A stretch of 64,000 nt of DNA, taken from the NCBI GenBank assembly GCA_045650505.1, contig JAZRRE010000002.1, positions 1 to 64,000 on the forward strand. Direction: 5' to 3'. Source of the DNA: RGIG1681 sp045650505. Lineage in GTDB: Bacteria; Bacillota; Clostridia; Christensenellales; UBA1242. The translations under genes were made by a program, and so were the position numbers. Shown here piece after piece: positions 52,072 to 61,313 of the stretch (position 1 is the stretch's first letter; each line of letters begins with the position of its first letter). The notes under the pieces were generated by a model. It had not been told where the DNA came from. It was given only the letters and a program-made list of their open reading frames with translations, and searched no databases.

Positions 52072-53748
52072 ATGTTAACAGATATTGAAATCGCACAAAG
52101 TGCAGAACTTATTTCAGCAAAAGAAATTGCTGTTAAACTCAACATTGCAGAAGGTGACCTTGCGATGTATGGTGAAAAAATTGCAAAGGTTGCAAATTAT
52201 AAAAAATATATTGATTCAAATAAATTTGGAAAACTTATTTTAGTTACAGCAATGAGTCCAACAAAATATGGTATTGGAAAGACAACCGTTTCAATCGGTC
52301 TTGCTGATGCTTTTGCAAAACTTAATAAAAAGGTTTGTCTTGCACTTCGTGAGCCATCGCTTGGACCTGTTTTTGGAATAAAGGGTGGTGCTGCTGGCGG
52401 TGGTTACAGTCAAGTGCTTCCAATGGAAGATATCAATCTTTCTTTCACAGGTGATTTTGATGCAATCACTTCAGCAAATAACTTGCTTTGTGCAATGATT
52501 GACAACCATATTTTCAACGGGAATGAGCTTGATATTGATGTTGAAAAAATCTTGTTTTACAGATGTTTAGATGTAAATGATAGGTCACTTCGTGAAATAT
52601 CTTATACAATCACAGGAAAAGATAAAGATGGCAACAAACAAAGTTTGCTTCGTAAGGATTATTTTTCAATTACCGCAGCAAGTGAAATTATGGCAATTTG
52701 TTGTCTTGCCCAAAATTTTGATGATTTGAAAACCAGACTTGGAAACATTATGGTTGCACTCAATAAAAAAGGTGAGCCAATTTATGCAAGAGACTTAAGG
52801 GCTGAAGGTAGTATGGCTGTGCTTCTTCGAAATGTGCTTTCACCAAACCTTGTTCAAACTCTTGCTCATACACCAGCATTTGTTCATCTTGGACCTTTTG
52901 CAAATATTGCACATGGTTGTAACAGTATTATTGCAACAAAACTTGCACTTTCAACAGCTGATTATGCAATCACAGAGGCTGGTTTTGGAAGTGACCTTGG
53001 AGCTGAAAAGTTTATGGATTTAAAGTGCAGAATTGGCGAATTAAATCCAAGTGTTGTAGTTTTGGTTTCAACAATTCGTGGGCTTAAATTCCACGGTGGT
53101 TCTGAAATAAATAAAGATGAAAATGCACTTGTTTTAGTTGAAAAAGGACTTGATAATTTATATCATCACATTGATACACTTAAAAATACATTTGGTGTTA
53201 ACGTTGTGGTTACAATCAACAAATTCTTGACTGATACGGAAGAAGAAATTGCACTTGTGATTTCAAAACTCAAAGAAAGAGGTGTTGTTGCTGTTGTTAA
53301 TGAGTGTTTTGCAAAAGGTGGAGATGGCACTATTGATCTTGCAAATGCAGTACTTTCAAATATTGATGATAAAAAACTTAAATTTGCGTATAATTTAAAT
53401 GATTCAATTGAAACAAAAATTGAAGATATTGTTAAAAATGTTTATGGTGGTGAAGGTGCTGATTTTTCAGATGAAGCACTTGCAAAAATTAAATTTATCA
53501 AAAAGGCAGGGCTTGATAAACTTCCTGTTATAATTGCAAAAACTCAATTTAGTTTATCAGATGATAAAGATAAAATTGGTGCGCCAAAAGATTTTAGATT
53601 ATTTATTCAAAATCTTCACATTAGGTCAGGAGCTGGTTTCATTGTTGCAATTGCTGGAAATATGATGCTTATGCCGGGACTATCAAAAGTTCCAAATGCT
53701 GAAAGAATTGATATTTTATCAGATGGAACAATCGTTGGTCTCTCATAA
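52072..53748 (+). CDS. fhs: Formate-tetrahydrofolate ligase
   Basis: 558 residues, normal length. Joins formate to tetrahydrofolate with ATP, giving 10-formyl-THF for purine and one-carbon metabolism; in acetogens it is part of the Wood-Ljungdahl pathway. The P-loop region reads S-P-T-K-Y-G-I-G-K-T-T, where the usual form has A-G-E-G-K. Other family blocks are clear: REPSLGPVFGIKGGAAGGG, DLRAEGSMAVLLR and TEAGFGSDLGAEKF. Start ATG follows GGGAGGA. Confidence 0.96.
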   Translation: MLTDIEIAQSAELISAKEIAVKLNIAEGDLAMYGEKIAKVANYKKYIDSNKFGKLILVTAMSPTKYGIGKTTVSIGLADAFAKLNKKVCLALREPSLGPVFGIKGGAAGGGYSQVLPMEDINLSFTGDFDAITSANNLLCAMIDNHIFNGNELDIDVEKILFYRCLDVNDRSLREISYTITGKDKDGNKQSLLRKDYFSITAASEIMAICCLAQNFDDLKTRLGNIMVALNKKGEPIYARDLRAEGSMAVLLRNVLSPNLVQTLAHTPAFVHLGPFANIAHGCNSIIATKLALSTADYAITEAGFGSDLGAEKFMDLKCRIGELNPSVVVLVSTIRGLKFHGGSEINKDENALVLVEKGLDNLYHHIDTLKNTFGVNVVVTINKFLTDTEEEIALVISKLKERGVVAVVNECFAKGGDGTIDLANAVLSNIDDKKLKFAYNLNDSIETKIEDIVKNVYGGEGADFSDEALAKIKFIKKAGLDKLPVIIAKTQFSLSDDKDKIGAPKDFRLFIQNLHIRSGAGFIVAIAGNMMLMPGLSKVPNAERIDILSDGTIVGLS

Positions 53749-53762
53749 AATAGGAGATGAAA

Positions 53763-55520
53763 ATGGATAATAAAAAATTTAATATCTTTGCACTTATTAT
53801 GATTGTTGTTATGGCTGTGTTTTCAATATACACAGGTATTGGCAAATCAAAGGCAAAAGATGGCAGAGATGGACTTTCTGCTTATGAACTTTCGGTTAAA
53901 AATGGAGAATTTTCGGGAAGTGAATATGAGTATTTAAAAAGTTTACACGGTCAAAATGGGTCAAGTGTGACTATTGAAGATGTTTATCAAGCATATTTAG
54001 ATGAGAATAATTTAACTTCAACAGATATGACACTTTCAGAGTTTATAGAAAAAATTTATCCTGATAATATTTTAGATGTTGATGAAACAGCAACAGCGGT
54101 TGAACTTGCAACAGCTTCAGCACTTCGTTCAACAGTTGATATTTGTTATTCATTTTGTTTAGATAAGCCGATTCTTTATGTTACTGAAGCGGTTTTAAGT
54201 GGAGGCGGAGAGGTTTATCAAATTGTCACAAATCAAAACTATTATAACAGATATGCTTCTATTGGCGTGTCAGCAGGTTCTGGTGTAATTTATAAAATTG
54301 AAGGAACTGAAACTCCTGATGAGTCAGATGATGTTGCCTATATAATCACAAATTATCACGTGGTTTATGCATCAAATTATGTTAGCAATGAAGATAATTA
54401 CAGAGTTTATAACAAGCTTACAACAGATTATTTTGGAAATATTTTAAGTGAAACAATGTTTACTGCAACTTATGATGATGCTGATGTTAAAACAACGGGA
54501 AATGTTAAATATATTGAGAAGGTTGATGCAGTTGAAGCACCAATTGAAACACACTTTTTAGATAGTTATGGAATTTATCTTTATGGTTATCAATCAAGTG
54601 AGTATGAACTTTCAGCATCATTTGTTGGCGGAAGTGCTGACAATGATATTGCAATTTTAAAAGTTGAAAGAAGTAAGTCTGCAAACAATGCAAGATTATT
54701 TGATGGAAATTATAAAGCTGTTGACCTTGGTGATAGCAAAACTCTTGATGAAGGTGAAACTGTTATTGCTGTGGGAAATCCACTTTTGGTTGATACCTCA
54801 AATGTTAACGATAGAGGCAGTGCTGAAACTTATGTTAATAGTCTAAAAAATTCTTATGTTGATGCACTTTGTTTGACAGCTACATCTGGTGATGTTAGTG
54901 CAATTTCGGAATATACAAAGTTTCAATCACTTTTAGATTCAACAAAAGCTGTGGATATGCGATTAATTCGTGTTTCATCTGCAATTAATGCGGGAAATTC
55001 TGGCGGCGGACTTTATGATGTTGGAGGAAGACTTGTTGGTATTGTTAATGGAAAAATTGTTAGTGAAGAGTATGATAATGTAGGTTTTGCAATTCCAATT
55101 AATATTGCTTCAAGGCTTGCAGATAGAATTATTTCAGAGTGTGATGGCACACTTACAAGAATTTCTGCACTTCAAGCAACAACTTCAAGTTTAGGTTTCA
55201 CGGTTAAAGATGGAAACAGTGAATATCAATATGATTCAAACAGTGGTTCGTGGATTAGAAAGAGAAATGTTGTTGTAAAAGAATCATCTGCAAATGTTAT
55301 TTCAATGGGTTTAGAATCTGGAAAAATTATTTCGGCAATTTCATTTAATGATGAGCAAACAAAATATGAATTATCAGAATTTTATGATTTGAATGACATT
55401 CTTTTAATGGCAAGAAAAACAGAAACAACAAAAATTGTTCTTCACATTCTTGAAACTGACAAATCAACATCACAAATAACAATTACTATTAATGACTCAA
55501 TGTTTAAAGAATTAATTTAA
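53763..55520 (+). CDS. HtrA/S1C-type serine protease, membrane anchored
   Basis: 585 residues from ATG 53763 (AGGAG six bases upstream; the ATG two codons earlier is too close). One N-terminal membrane helix (about 7-25), then a short collagen-like/phage-tail-like module (K-D-G-R-D-G-L-S-A-Y-E-L and a second GQNG) and a linker. The trypsin-like domain has His in NYHVV, Asp in DNDIAIL and Ser in NAGNSGGGL. The C-terminus (about 470-585) resembles a divergent PDZ domain. Probably a surface quality-control protease. Ends with a terminator. Confidence 0.88.
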   Translation: MDNKKFNIFALIMIVVMAVFSIYTGIGKSKAKDGRDGLSAYELSVKNGEFSGSEYEYLKSLHGQNGSSVTIEDVYQAYLDENNLTSTDMTLSEFIEKIYPDNILDVDETATAVELATASALRSTVDICYSFCLDKPILYVTEAVLSGGGEVYQIVTNQNYYNRYASIGVSAGSGVIYKIEGTETPDESDDVAYIITNYHVVYASNYVSNEDNYRVYNKLTTDYFGNILSETMFTATYDDADVKTTGNVKYIEKVDAVEAPIETHFLDSYGIYLYGYQSSEYELSASFVGGSADNDIAILKVERSKSANNARLFDGNYKAVDLGDSKTLDEGETVIAVGNPLLVDTSNVNDRGSAETYVNSLKNSYVDALCLTATSGDVSAISEYTKFQSLLDSTKAVDMRLIRVSSAINAGNSGGGLYDVGGRLVGIVNGKIVSEEYDNVGFAIPINIASRLADRIISECDGTLTRISALQATTSSLGFTVKDGNSEYQYDSNSGSWIRKRNVVVKESSANVISMGLESGKIISAISFNDEQTKYELSEFYDLNDILLMARKTETTKIVLHILETDKSTSQITITINDSMFKELI

Positions 55521-55530
55521 AGGCAAAAAA

Positions 55531-55557
55531 AGATGGCAAAACAGCCATCTTTTTTTG
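55531..55557 (+). terminator. Terminator after the HtrA-like gene
   Basis: AGATGGC / GCCATCT arms (55531-55537, 55544-55550) with T run. Confidence 0.9.
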
Positions 55558-55674
55558 TGTGATAAAAATCTTTAAAAAAATATAAAATAGATTAAAATCT
55601 GTATTTATGCGCTTAAAATCGCAGAAGTTAAAACAATTTTTAGTGATATTATTTTTATATGAGGAGGATAGGTT

Positions 55675-55989
55675 ATGGAAATCAAATATACGGGTGACAA
55701 CGATTGCATTTATGCTGAACTTTCGGGAGAACTTGATGAGTGTTCTGCAGAGTATGTGAGAATTTCTTTAGATGATTTATTGAAAAATGAAACATTTTCA
55801 AAATCAAAATTAGTGCTTGATTTTTCCAAAGTATCATTTATGGATAGCACGGGTATTGGAATGCTGCTTGGTCGTTACAATAAATTTTCGAAACAAGATA
55901 TAAGTATATATATTAAAAATCCAACTTCTTATGTTAATAGAATTTTTGAGATGACAGGAATATATCAAATTATTCCAAAAGTATGTTAA
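55675..55989 (+). CDS. spoIIAA: Anti-sigma F factor antagonist SpoIIAA
   Basis: 104 residues, one STAS domain. The phosphorylated Ser lies in the conserved M-D-S-T-G-I-G-M-L-L-G-R. Unphosphorylated SpoIIAA frees SigF from SpoIIAB in the forespore. Ribosome site GAGGAGG. First gene of the three-gene spoIIA operon. I see no clear SigH or Spo0A element directly upstream (55558-55674). Confidence 0.95.
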   Translation: MEIKYTGDNDCIYAELSGELDECSAEYVRISLDDLLKNETFSKSKLVLDFSKVSFMDSTGIGMLLGRYNKFSKQDISIYIKNPTSYVNRIFEMTGIYQIIPKVC

Positions 55990-55998
55990 GGAGGTTAT

Positions 55999-56436
55999 AT
56001 GGCATTTGATAATTATTTTAAACTTGAATTTGATGCAAAAAAAGTTAATGAAAGTTTTGCAAGAAACACAGTTGCAATTTTTTGCAGTGAACTAAAACCA
56101 ACACTTTCAGAAATTAATGACATAAAAACAGCGGTCAGTGAAGCGGTTACAAATTCAATTGTTCATGGCTATGAAGACAAAGGAGGAAAAATTGTTCTTG
56201 AAGTGGGGATTGAAAACAATGTTGTTGATATTAAAGTAATTGATAATGGTATTGGAATTACTGATATTGACATGGCAATTCAGCCATTCTTTACAACTAA
56301 AACCGAAGAAGAACATTCGGGAATGGGTTTTACTTTAATGGATTCTTTTATGAATTTTTTAGAAGTAAAATCAAACACCTCATCAGAAAAAGGTTCAGGT
56401 CTTGTTGTTCATATGCAGAAGGTGATTAAGGGTTAA
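55999..56436 (+). CDS. spoIIAB: Anti-sigma F factor/kinase SpoIIAB
   Basis: 145 residues, GHKL-type kinase. N-box S-E-A-V-T-N-S-I-V-H-G-Y, G1 region V-I-D-N-G-I-G-I, and G2 H-S-G-M-G-F-T are all present. It binds and inhibits SigF and phosphorylates SpoIIAA. Ribosome site AAGGAGG. Its stop overlaps the sigF start by one base. Confidence 0.96.
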   Translation: MAFDNYFKLEFDAKKVNESFARNTVAIFCSELKPTLSEINDIKTAVSEAVTNSIVHGYEDKGGKIVLEVGIENNVVDIKVIDNGIGITDIDMAIQPFFTTKTEEEHSGMGFTLMDSFMNFLEVKSNTSSEKGSGLVVHMQKVIKG

Positions 56437-57179
56437 TGGAATGTTATAAACCAATTGATTCGGCTCAAACAAATGAACTTATAAAAAAGGCAAAAAATGG
56501 TGATAATGAAGCAACTGAAACATTGATTAGTGGAAATTTTCCATTAATTAAAGCAATCGTTAAAGGATATCTAAATAAAGGTGTTGAATACGATGATTTA
56601 TATCAAATTGGTTGTGTTGGCTTTTTGAAAGCAATCAAAAACTTTGATAATAAGTTTGATGTAAAATTTTCAACTTATGCGGTTCCAATGATTTCGGGTG
56701 AAATAAAAAGATTTCTTCGTGATGATGGTGCTGTTAAAGTTTCAAGGTCAATCAAAACTCTTGCAATAAAACTTAAATCTTATATTGATAAAAAAAGAAA
56801 TGCACTTGAAGAAGTTCCCACAATTGATGAACTTGCAGAGATGTTTGAAGTTGAAAAAGAAGATGTTATTATTGCATTAGATTCGTGTCAACAAACCATT
56901 TCATTAAATGCAAAAATTGATGAAGATGACCCAAATAGTCAAAATGTGATAGATAAGTTTGTTTGTGAAGATAAAAATGAAGAAATACTAGATAAATTCA
57001 TACTAAAGAACGAAATTAATAATCTTCCAGAGAAAGAAAAGAAGATTATATTACTTCGTTATTACAGGGGCAAAACACAGGGAGAAGTTGCTGAACTTTT
57101 AAATGTTTCACAGGTTCAAGTTTCAAGAATGGAATCAAAAATAATAGAACAATTAAAAAAGAAAATGATTGAAAAATGA
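56436..57179 (+). CDS. sigF: Forespore sigma factor SigF
   Basis: 247 residues. Sigma-70 regions 2 (DLYQIGCVGFLKAIKNFD), 3 and 4 (E-V-A-E-L-L-N-V-S-Q-V-Q-V-S-R helix-turn-helix). Third gene of the operon, after its regulators, which separates it from the related SigG and SigB. It directs the first forespore genes. Region 2 is preceded by a short N-terminus as usual for SigF. Ends at a terminator. Confidence 0.96.
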   Translation: MECYKPIDSAQTNELIKKAKNGDNEATETLISGNFPLIKAIVKGYLNKGVEYDDLYQIGCVGFLKAIKNFDNKFDVKFSTYAVPMISGEIKRFLRDDGAVKVSRSIKTLAIKLKSYIDKKRNALEEVPTIDELAEMFEVEKEDVIIALDSCQQTISLNAKIDEDDPNSQNVIDKFVCEDKNEEILDKFILKNEINNLPEKEKKIILLRYYRGKTQGEVAELLNVSQVQVSRMESKIIEQLKKKMIEK

Positions 57180-57205
57180 GAAAGCAAATTTTGCTTTCTT
57201 TTTTG
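57180..57205 (+). terminator. sigF terminator
   Basis: GAAAGCAA / TTGCTTTC arms (57180-57187, 57191-57198), T run. Confidence 0.88.
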
Positions 57206-57269
57206 TAATATTTAATAAAATTAATGCGTATCTTATATTATAGAAACACTTACAAAAAAGTTGACATAT

Positions 57270-57276
57270 TTCGACA
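57270..57276 (-). promoter_or_regulatory. Spo0A-box-like site upstream of the PdaB-like gene
   Basis: TGTCGAA on the minus strand within TTTGTCGAAATA, the known 0A-box core. A second, weaker TTTCGAAAA is at 57292-57300. The site is 85 bases upstream of the deacetylase start. Spo0A binding is inferred. Confidence 0.4.
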
Positions 57277-57360
57277 AAGATAGACAAAAAATTTCGAAAA
57301 GTGTGGTGTATTATTTTTGTGATTAAAGATTGAATTTATTAAAATATAGAGGTAATTTGT

Positions 57361-58125
57361 ATGAAGATATTGTGTGCAAAAATGAAATCAATCACAGGTG
57401 TGTTTATATGTGGATTGGTTGCCATTTTGTTGGCTTCATTAGTTGTGATAACAAATACAGGAAGCATATATTTTGGATATGCAAAAAGGCTAGTTCCAAT
57501 TTATAGTGTTGAAACAAACGAAAAGAAGGTTGCATTAACTTTTGATGCTGCGTGGGGTTCAGATAAAACAGAAAAAATTATAAAAACACTATCAGATGCC
57601 GGCGTTGGTGCAACATTTTTTCTTGTGGGATTTTGGACAGAACAAAATGCAGATAAAGTTAAACTTATTGATAGTGCGGGGTTTGATATAGGAACTCATT
57701 CAAACACACACCCTAAAATGAGCAGTCTTTCTGATTTTCAAATGAATAATGAACTTAAAACTTCAATGGACCTGATTACAAAAATAACGGGAAAGCCTGT
57801 TAGATTTTTCAGACCGCCTTTTGGAGATTATAACGATAAACTAATTGAGGTTGCTGGAAATCTAAAACTCAAAACAATTCAGTGGGATGTTGATAGTTTA
57901 GATTGGAAAGGTTTGTCAGCGAATGAAATACTTTCAAGAGTTAAGCAAAACGTTAAAAATGGTTCAATAATTTTGTTTCACAACAATTCTGACCACATTT
58001 TGGAAGCATTGCCTTTAGTTATTAATTATTTAAAGAGTAATAATTTTAATATGGTGAAAATATCAGAACTTGTATATGAAGAGAACTATCATATCGATAA
58101 TAATGGATTACAAAAATTAAAATAA
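57361..58125 (+). CDS. PdaB-like polysaccharide deacetylase
   Basis: 254 residues: a membrane anchor (about 10-30) and an extracellular NodB domain with intact catalytic site: T-F-D (D62), H113-x-x-x-H117 (THSNTH), and R-P-P-F-G (151-155). Peptidoglycan or other N-acetylated glycans are the likely substrates. The form L-T-F-D-x-x-W-G is that of PdaB, needed for spore cortex maintenance in Bacillus. The place after sigF and near a 0A-like box supports a sporulation role. Confidence 0.88.
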   Translation: MKILCAKMKSITGVFICGLVAILLASLVVITNTGSIYFGYAKRLVPIYSVETNEKKVALTFDAAWGSDKTEKIIKTLSDAGVGATFFLVGFWTEQNADKVKLIDSAGFDIGTHSNTHPKMSSLSDFQMNNELKTSMDLITKITGKPVRFFRPPFGDYNDKLIEVAGNLKLKTIQWDVDSLDWKGLSANEILSRVKQNVKNGSIILFHNNSDHILEALPLVINYLKSNNFNMVKISELVYEENYHIDNNGLQKLK

Positions 58126-58141
58126 ACATAAGGAATTAGAA

Positions 58142-58843
58142 ATGAACAACTTATTATATGAAAATAATAACCATGTGTTATTAAAAGGCAAAATTAAAGA
58201 ACTTCCAACTTATTCACATACTGTAATGGGAGAAGGATTTTTTGAAATGTTTGTGGAGGTTGAGAGACTTTCAGAAGAAGTTGATGTTCTTCCGGTAACA
58301 ATCTCTGAAAGATTGATTGAGAATTTTAAAATTGGAGATGAAATTGGCATATCTGGTCAATTTAGAAGTTATAACAAACTTGAAGATGGTAGAAGCAAAT
58401 TGATGCTTACAATTTTTGTTAAAGAACTAGTAAATCCAAAAGATATGAGTGAAATAAATCAAATTTATTTAATTGGGTATATTTGCAAAGAACCGATTTA
58501 TAGAACAACTCCATTTGGCAGAGAAATATGTGATATGCTTCTTGCTGTTAACAGGGCATATAATAAGAGCGATTATTTGCCTTGTATTTCTTGGGGAAGA
58601 AATGCAAGATTTGTTCGAGATTTAGATGTTGGAGAAAAACTTGAAGTACAGGGAAGAATTCAAAGCAGAAAATATCAAAAACATAAAGATGATGGAACTG
58701 TTGAAAGTAAAGAGGCTTATGAAATTTCACTTTCAAGTGTTGTGCTTGCTCATGAACAGAATTATTCAACTTTAAATGAGTTTGAAATGAAAGAGGATAT
58801 GGAAGCTAGACTTGCAGGAAAAACTGCAGAAAATCTAATTTAA
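58142..58843 (+). CDS. SSB-related protein with two OB-fold-like halves
   Basis: 233 residues. The second half (about 98-205) matches the single-stranded DNA-binding OB fold: INQIYLIGYICKEPIYRTTPFGREICDMLLAVNR with a conserved C-x-S-W-G-R-N-A and R-I-Q-S-R-x-Y. The first half (about 10-95) reads as another, more divergent OB fold. The acidic tip needed for SSB partners is absent. Such proteins occur in Clostridia in addition to canonical SSB. Ribosome site AAGGA. Confidence 0.75.
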   Translation: MNNLLYENNNHVLLKGKIKELPTYSHTVMGEGFFEMFVEVERLSEEVDVLPVTISERLIENFKIGDEIGISGQFRSYNKLEDGRSKLMLTIFVKELVNPKDMSEINQIYLIGYICKEPIYRTTPFGREICDMLLAVNRAYNKSDYLPCISWGRNARFVRDLDVGEKLEVQGRIQSRKYQKHKDDGTVESKEAYEISLSSVVLAHEQNYSTLNEFEMKEDMEARLAGKTAENLI

Positions 58844-58896
58844 AATAAAAAAACTATGCGGTTTTTGGCAAATTAGAAGAAATTTTGCATAAAAAC

Positions 58897-58930
58897 AAAA
58901 CACTTTATCAAATTTGATAAAGTGTTTTTT
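58897..58930 (+). terminator. Shared terminator between the SSB-like and HTH genes
   Basis: AAAACACTTTATCAAA / TTTGATAAAGTGTTTT, perfect 16-base arms (58897-58928), with flanking A and T runs. It works in both directions. Confidence 0.92.
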
Positions 58931-58935
58931 AGTGA

Positions 58936-60000
58936 TTAGTTTTCAGTTTTTTTCTTTCTTTTGAAGTGTTTAAACAATCCAAATATTAAAAGAAATGTTG
59001 CAGTTGCAAATAAACATAAGAATATAATAAGATGAATATTTGGTTCAAATGTTTCGCTTGTTATCCATTTTGTAAAATTCGCATTAAAGATATTGATGTC
59101 GTTTAGTTTTTGTCCAAGTAATTTATTTGTAACTTTAATAAATGGAATAATTAAATAAATTAAATTGATAAAATATAATATCAAACTTGACCTTATTAGT
59201 TTATTAAATTTTAAAAATTTAACGCACATTAATAGGTTTAAAAATAAGAAGCAACATAGTGCAATAGGAAGTGCAAGTGAAAGATACCAATGAGTTGGAG
59301 TATATTTATTAATTACGCAGAATAAATCAATTGTAATTAAGAGAATATTAAGCATAACAAAATCAATGGCAATTGAAACAAAATCTTTATATTTTTTAAT
59401 CTTTTCAAAAGCTTTATATTTCGATATATAAATTGGAACAAAAATAATAAATAGTCCAAACAAAATAGAAACAGCAGGAATGGCAAACCAATTGCCTTTT
59501 GTATAAATTGAGCAGACTCCTAAAAGAACAATAAGTGCGGCATACATTGATGCGGGTAATATTATAAGTTTATGTTTTTTTATAAGTTTAGGTAGATTTG
59601 TGAAAGTAAATGCAAGTACAAGTGAAAACAAAACAATCCAAAACCATGAAAGAGTTTTGTTTATTACAAGGTTGCAAATAAAGCAAGGAATAAGTGCAAC
59701 TATATATGAGATGATAAAAAACAAATCCCAAGATTTTGAAAAAATCCTCCATTTTCTTGCTTCAGCTTTTTCTTCTCTTGCCTTAACATCGGTGCTTGCC
59801 GTGATTAGTTCATGTTCAGTTACTTCTAAAATTTCAGCAAGTTTAGATATCAGTATAATGTCTGGATGGGCAACATCTTTTTCCCATTTGCTAATTGCTG
59901 ACTCCGAAACATAAAGTTGTTTTGCAAGTTCTTTTTGGGTTAAGTTTTTTTCTTGTCGTTTTTGTTTTAAATATTCACCAAAAGAATTTTTTGCGTTCAT
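58936..60000 (-). CDS. XRE-type HTH protein with a membrane domain
   Basis: 354 residues. N-terminal helix-turn-helix of the XRE/Cro type (residues 8-65: Q-K-E-L-A-K-Q-L-Y-V-S-E-S-A-I-S-K-W-E), then a Lys/Glu stretch and about eight to ten hydrophobic segments (residues 90-345). This is a common fusion in Firmicutes: a transcription factor tethered to the membrane. Its target is unknown. AAGGAG precedes the start, with TATAAT (60026-60031, minus) further up. Confidence 0.85.
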   Translation of the reverse strand: MNAKNSFGEYLKQKRQEKNLTQKELAKQLYVSESAISKWEKDVAHPDIILISKLAEILEVTEHELITASTDVKAREEKAEARKWRIFSKSWDLFFIISYIVALIPCFICNLVINKTLSWFWIVLFSLVLAFTFTNLPKLIKKHKLIILPASMYAALIVLLGVCSIYTKGNWFAIPAVSILFGLFIIFVPIYISKYKAFEKIKKYKDFVSIAIDFVMLNILLITIDLFCVINKYTPTHWYLSLALPIALCCFLFLNLLMCVKFLKFNKLIRSSLILYFINLIYLIIPFIKVTNKLLGQKLNDINIFNANFTKWITSETFEPNIHLIIFLCLFATATFLLIFGLFKHFKRKKKTEN

Positions 60001-60138
60001 AAGTTTTTCTCCTTACATCATCTTGATTATATCACTAAATGAATTAGACTGTATCATATTTTAAAAAAATTTCAACTTGAAAATTATTCAAGTGGTAATT
60101 TTATCAAGGTTTATAGAATATATTTTATAAAAATAAAA

Positions 60139-60164
60139 AAAATAAGATAAAACTATCTTATTTT
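60139..60164 (-). terminator. Terminator of the PlsC-like gene
   Basis: AAAATAAGATA / TATCTTATTTT arms (60139-60149, 60154-60164). Read on the minus strand, it is followed by T-rich sequence. Confidence 0.8.
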
Positions 60165-60170
60165 TTTGTT

Positions 60171-61307
60171 TTATATTTCATCATACACTCTTTTTAAATC
60201 AGTTAAAATTAAGAAGTTTTCTTTATTATTTCCTTTAATCATAAATGATTTGTTGTTATTGAGTTTTATTTCAAGAGTATTTCCATTATGATAGATTGTT
60301 TCTTTAATGTCTTTAATTTTATAGGTTTTTGTTCCATCTAAAAAGTTGATTTTAAAATGATTGCAGAAAACTTCGAGTGATGCAAGATTCATAACTTCTT
60401 TATCTTGATTTTCAAGTTTATGAAGTACTTCAATATTAGCATATTTAACCATTAGTTTTTTATCGTCAAAGAATTGATTTTTCAAAACATCATATTGAAA
60501 TTCGGCGAAACTATCAAAGTCTGTAATATTGCTTGAAAGCAAGAAATTTCCGTTTGTTGAACATTCAACAGCCGTTCCACAATTTTTACACTTAACGCAG
60601 TTAAATTCTGAATAAATAGAAAACAAATTTTTGCAATTAGGGCAGGCATAAAAAATTGATTCAAGCCCTTCAGCCTTTGCATTTGAGTAAATATATGGAT
60701 TATATTTATGTGAATAAATTGTTGCAGATGAAGGCATATAGTTGTTGAATGCTTCGCAAATTTCTTCACTTGTCAAACCATCTCTGCTGGTGTATTTAAA
60801 AGTGAATTGGTTGTGGAATCTTGTTTCACAGCGTCTTATTTGTTTAGACCAAATTGGTGCGGCAAAATATGTTCCAACTAAACTCAAAAATTTTATATTA
60901 TACTTTGTTTCATGCAAAAATTGTGTTACAGATTCACTAACTTTGTCTGTTTTTCCATAAATGGTAATATTTTTTTCAGGAAAGACAACAACGGAAATTA
61001 AAGCCTCTTTAAGTCTTGCAAAAGAACTTAAAATCTGCTTTCTTTCTTCACTTGAAAGTGTGCCATCATAAAGTTTTTGAATGACAGAATCTTTCAAAAA
61101 CACAAAGTGTCCTTTTAGTGTGTTGCTGATTAAAGTTCTGTCAAAAAGGGTGGTTTTATTGCATACAAACAAAAATGGGTGCATAATGTTAATTTTATTT
61201 TTTATGTAATTAAATTTATGCGCTGTGATTTTTGATTTTAAAAAACCATCTGGAAATTCGAAGTAGTCTTCGTTAATGAACATTTTTATGTATTTGTTTT
61301 TTCTCAT
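60171..61307 (-). CDS. PlsC-like acyltransferase-fold protein with zinc ribbon
   Basis: 378 residues. Residues about 40-165 follow the lysophospholipid-acyltransferase pattern: N-K-T-T-L-F-D where N-H-x4-D is expected (catalytic His replaced by Lys), V-V-F-P-E-K for F-P-E-G, and a late V-G-T-Y-F-A-A-P. A zinc ribbon with two C-x-x-C pairs lies around residues 220-250 (CPNC ... CVKCKNC). The C-terminal 130 residues are unrecognised. Catalysis is doubtful. No Shine-Dalgarno sequence; leaderless geometry. Confidence 0.65.
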   Translation of the reverse strand: MRKNKYIKMFINEDYFEFPDGFLKSKITAHKFNYIKNKINIMHPFLFVCNKTTLFDRTLISNTLKGHFVFLKDSVIQKLYDGTLSSEERKQILSSFARLKEALISVVVFPEKNITIYGKTDKVSESVTQFLHETKYNIKFLSLVGTYFAAPIWSKQIRRCETRFHNQFTFKYTSRDGLTSEEICEAFNNYMPSSATIYSHKYNPYIYSNAKAEGLESIFYACPNCKNLFSIYSEFNCVKCKNCGTAVECSTNGNFLLSSNITDFDSFAEFQYDVLKNQFFDDKKLMVKYANIEVLHKLENQDKEVMNLASLEVFCNHFKINFLDGTKTYKIKDIKETIYHNGNTLEIKLNNNKSFMIKGNNKENFLILTDLKRVYDEI

Positions 61308-61313
61308 AATCTT

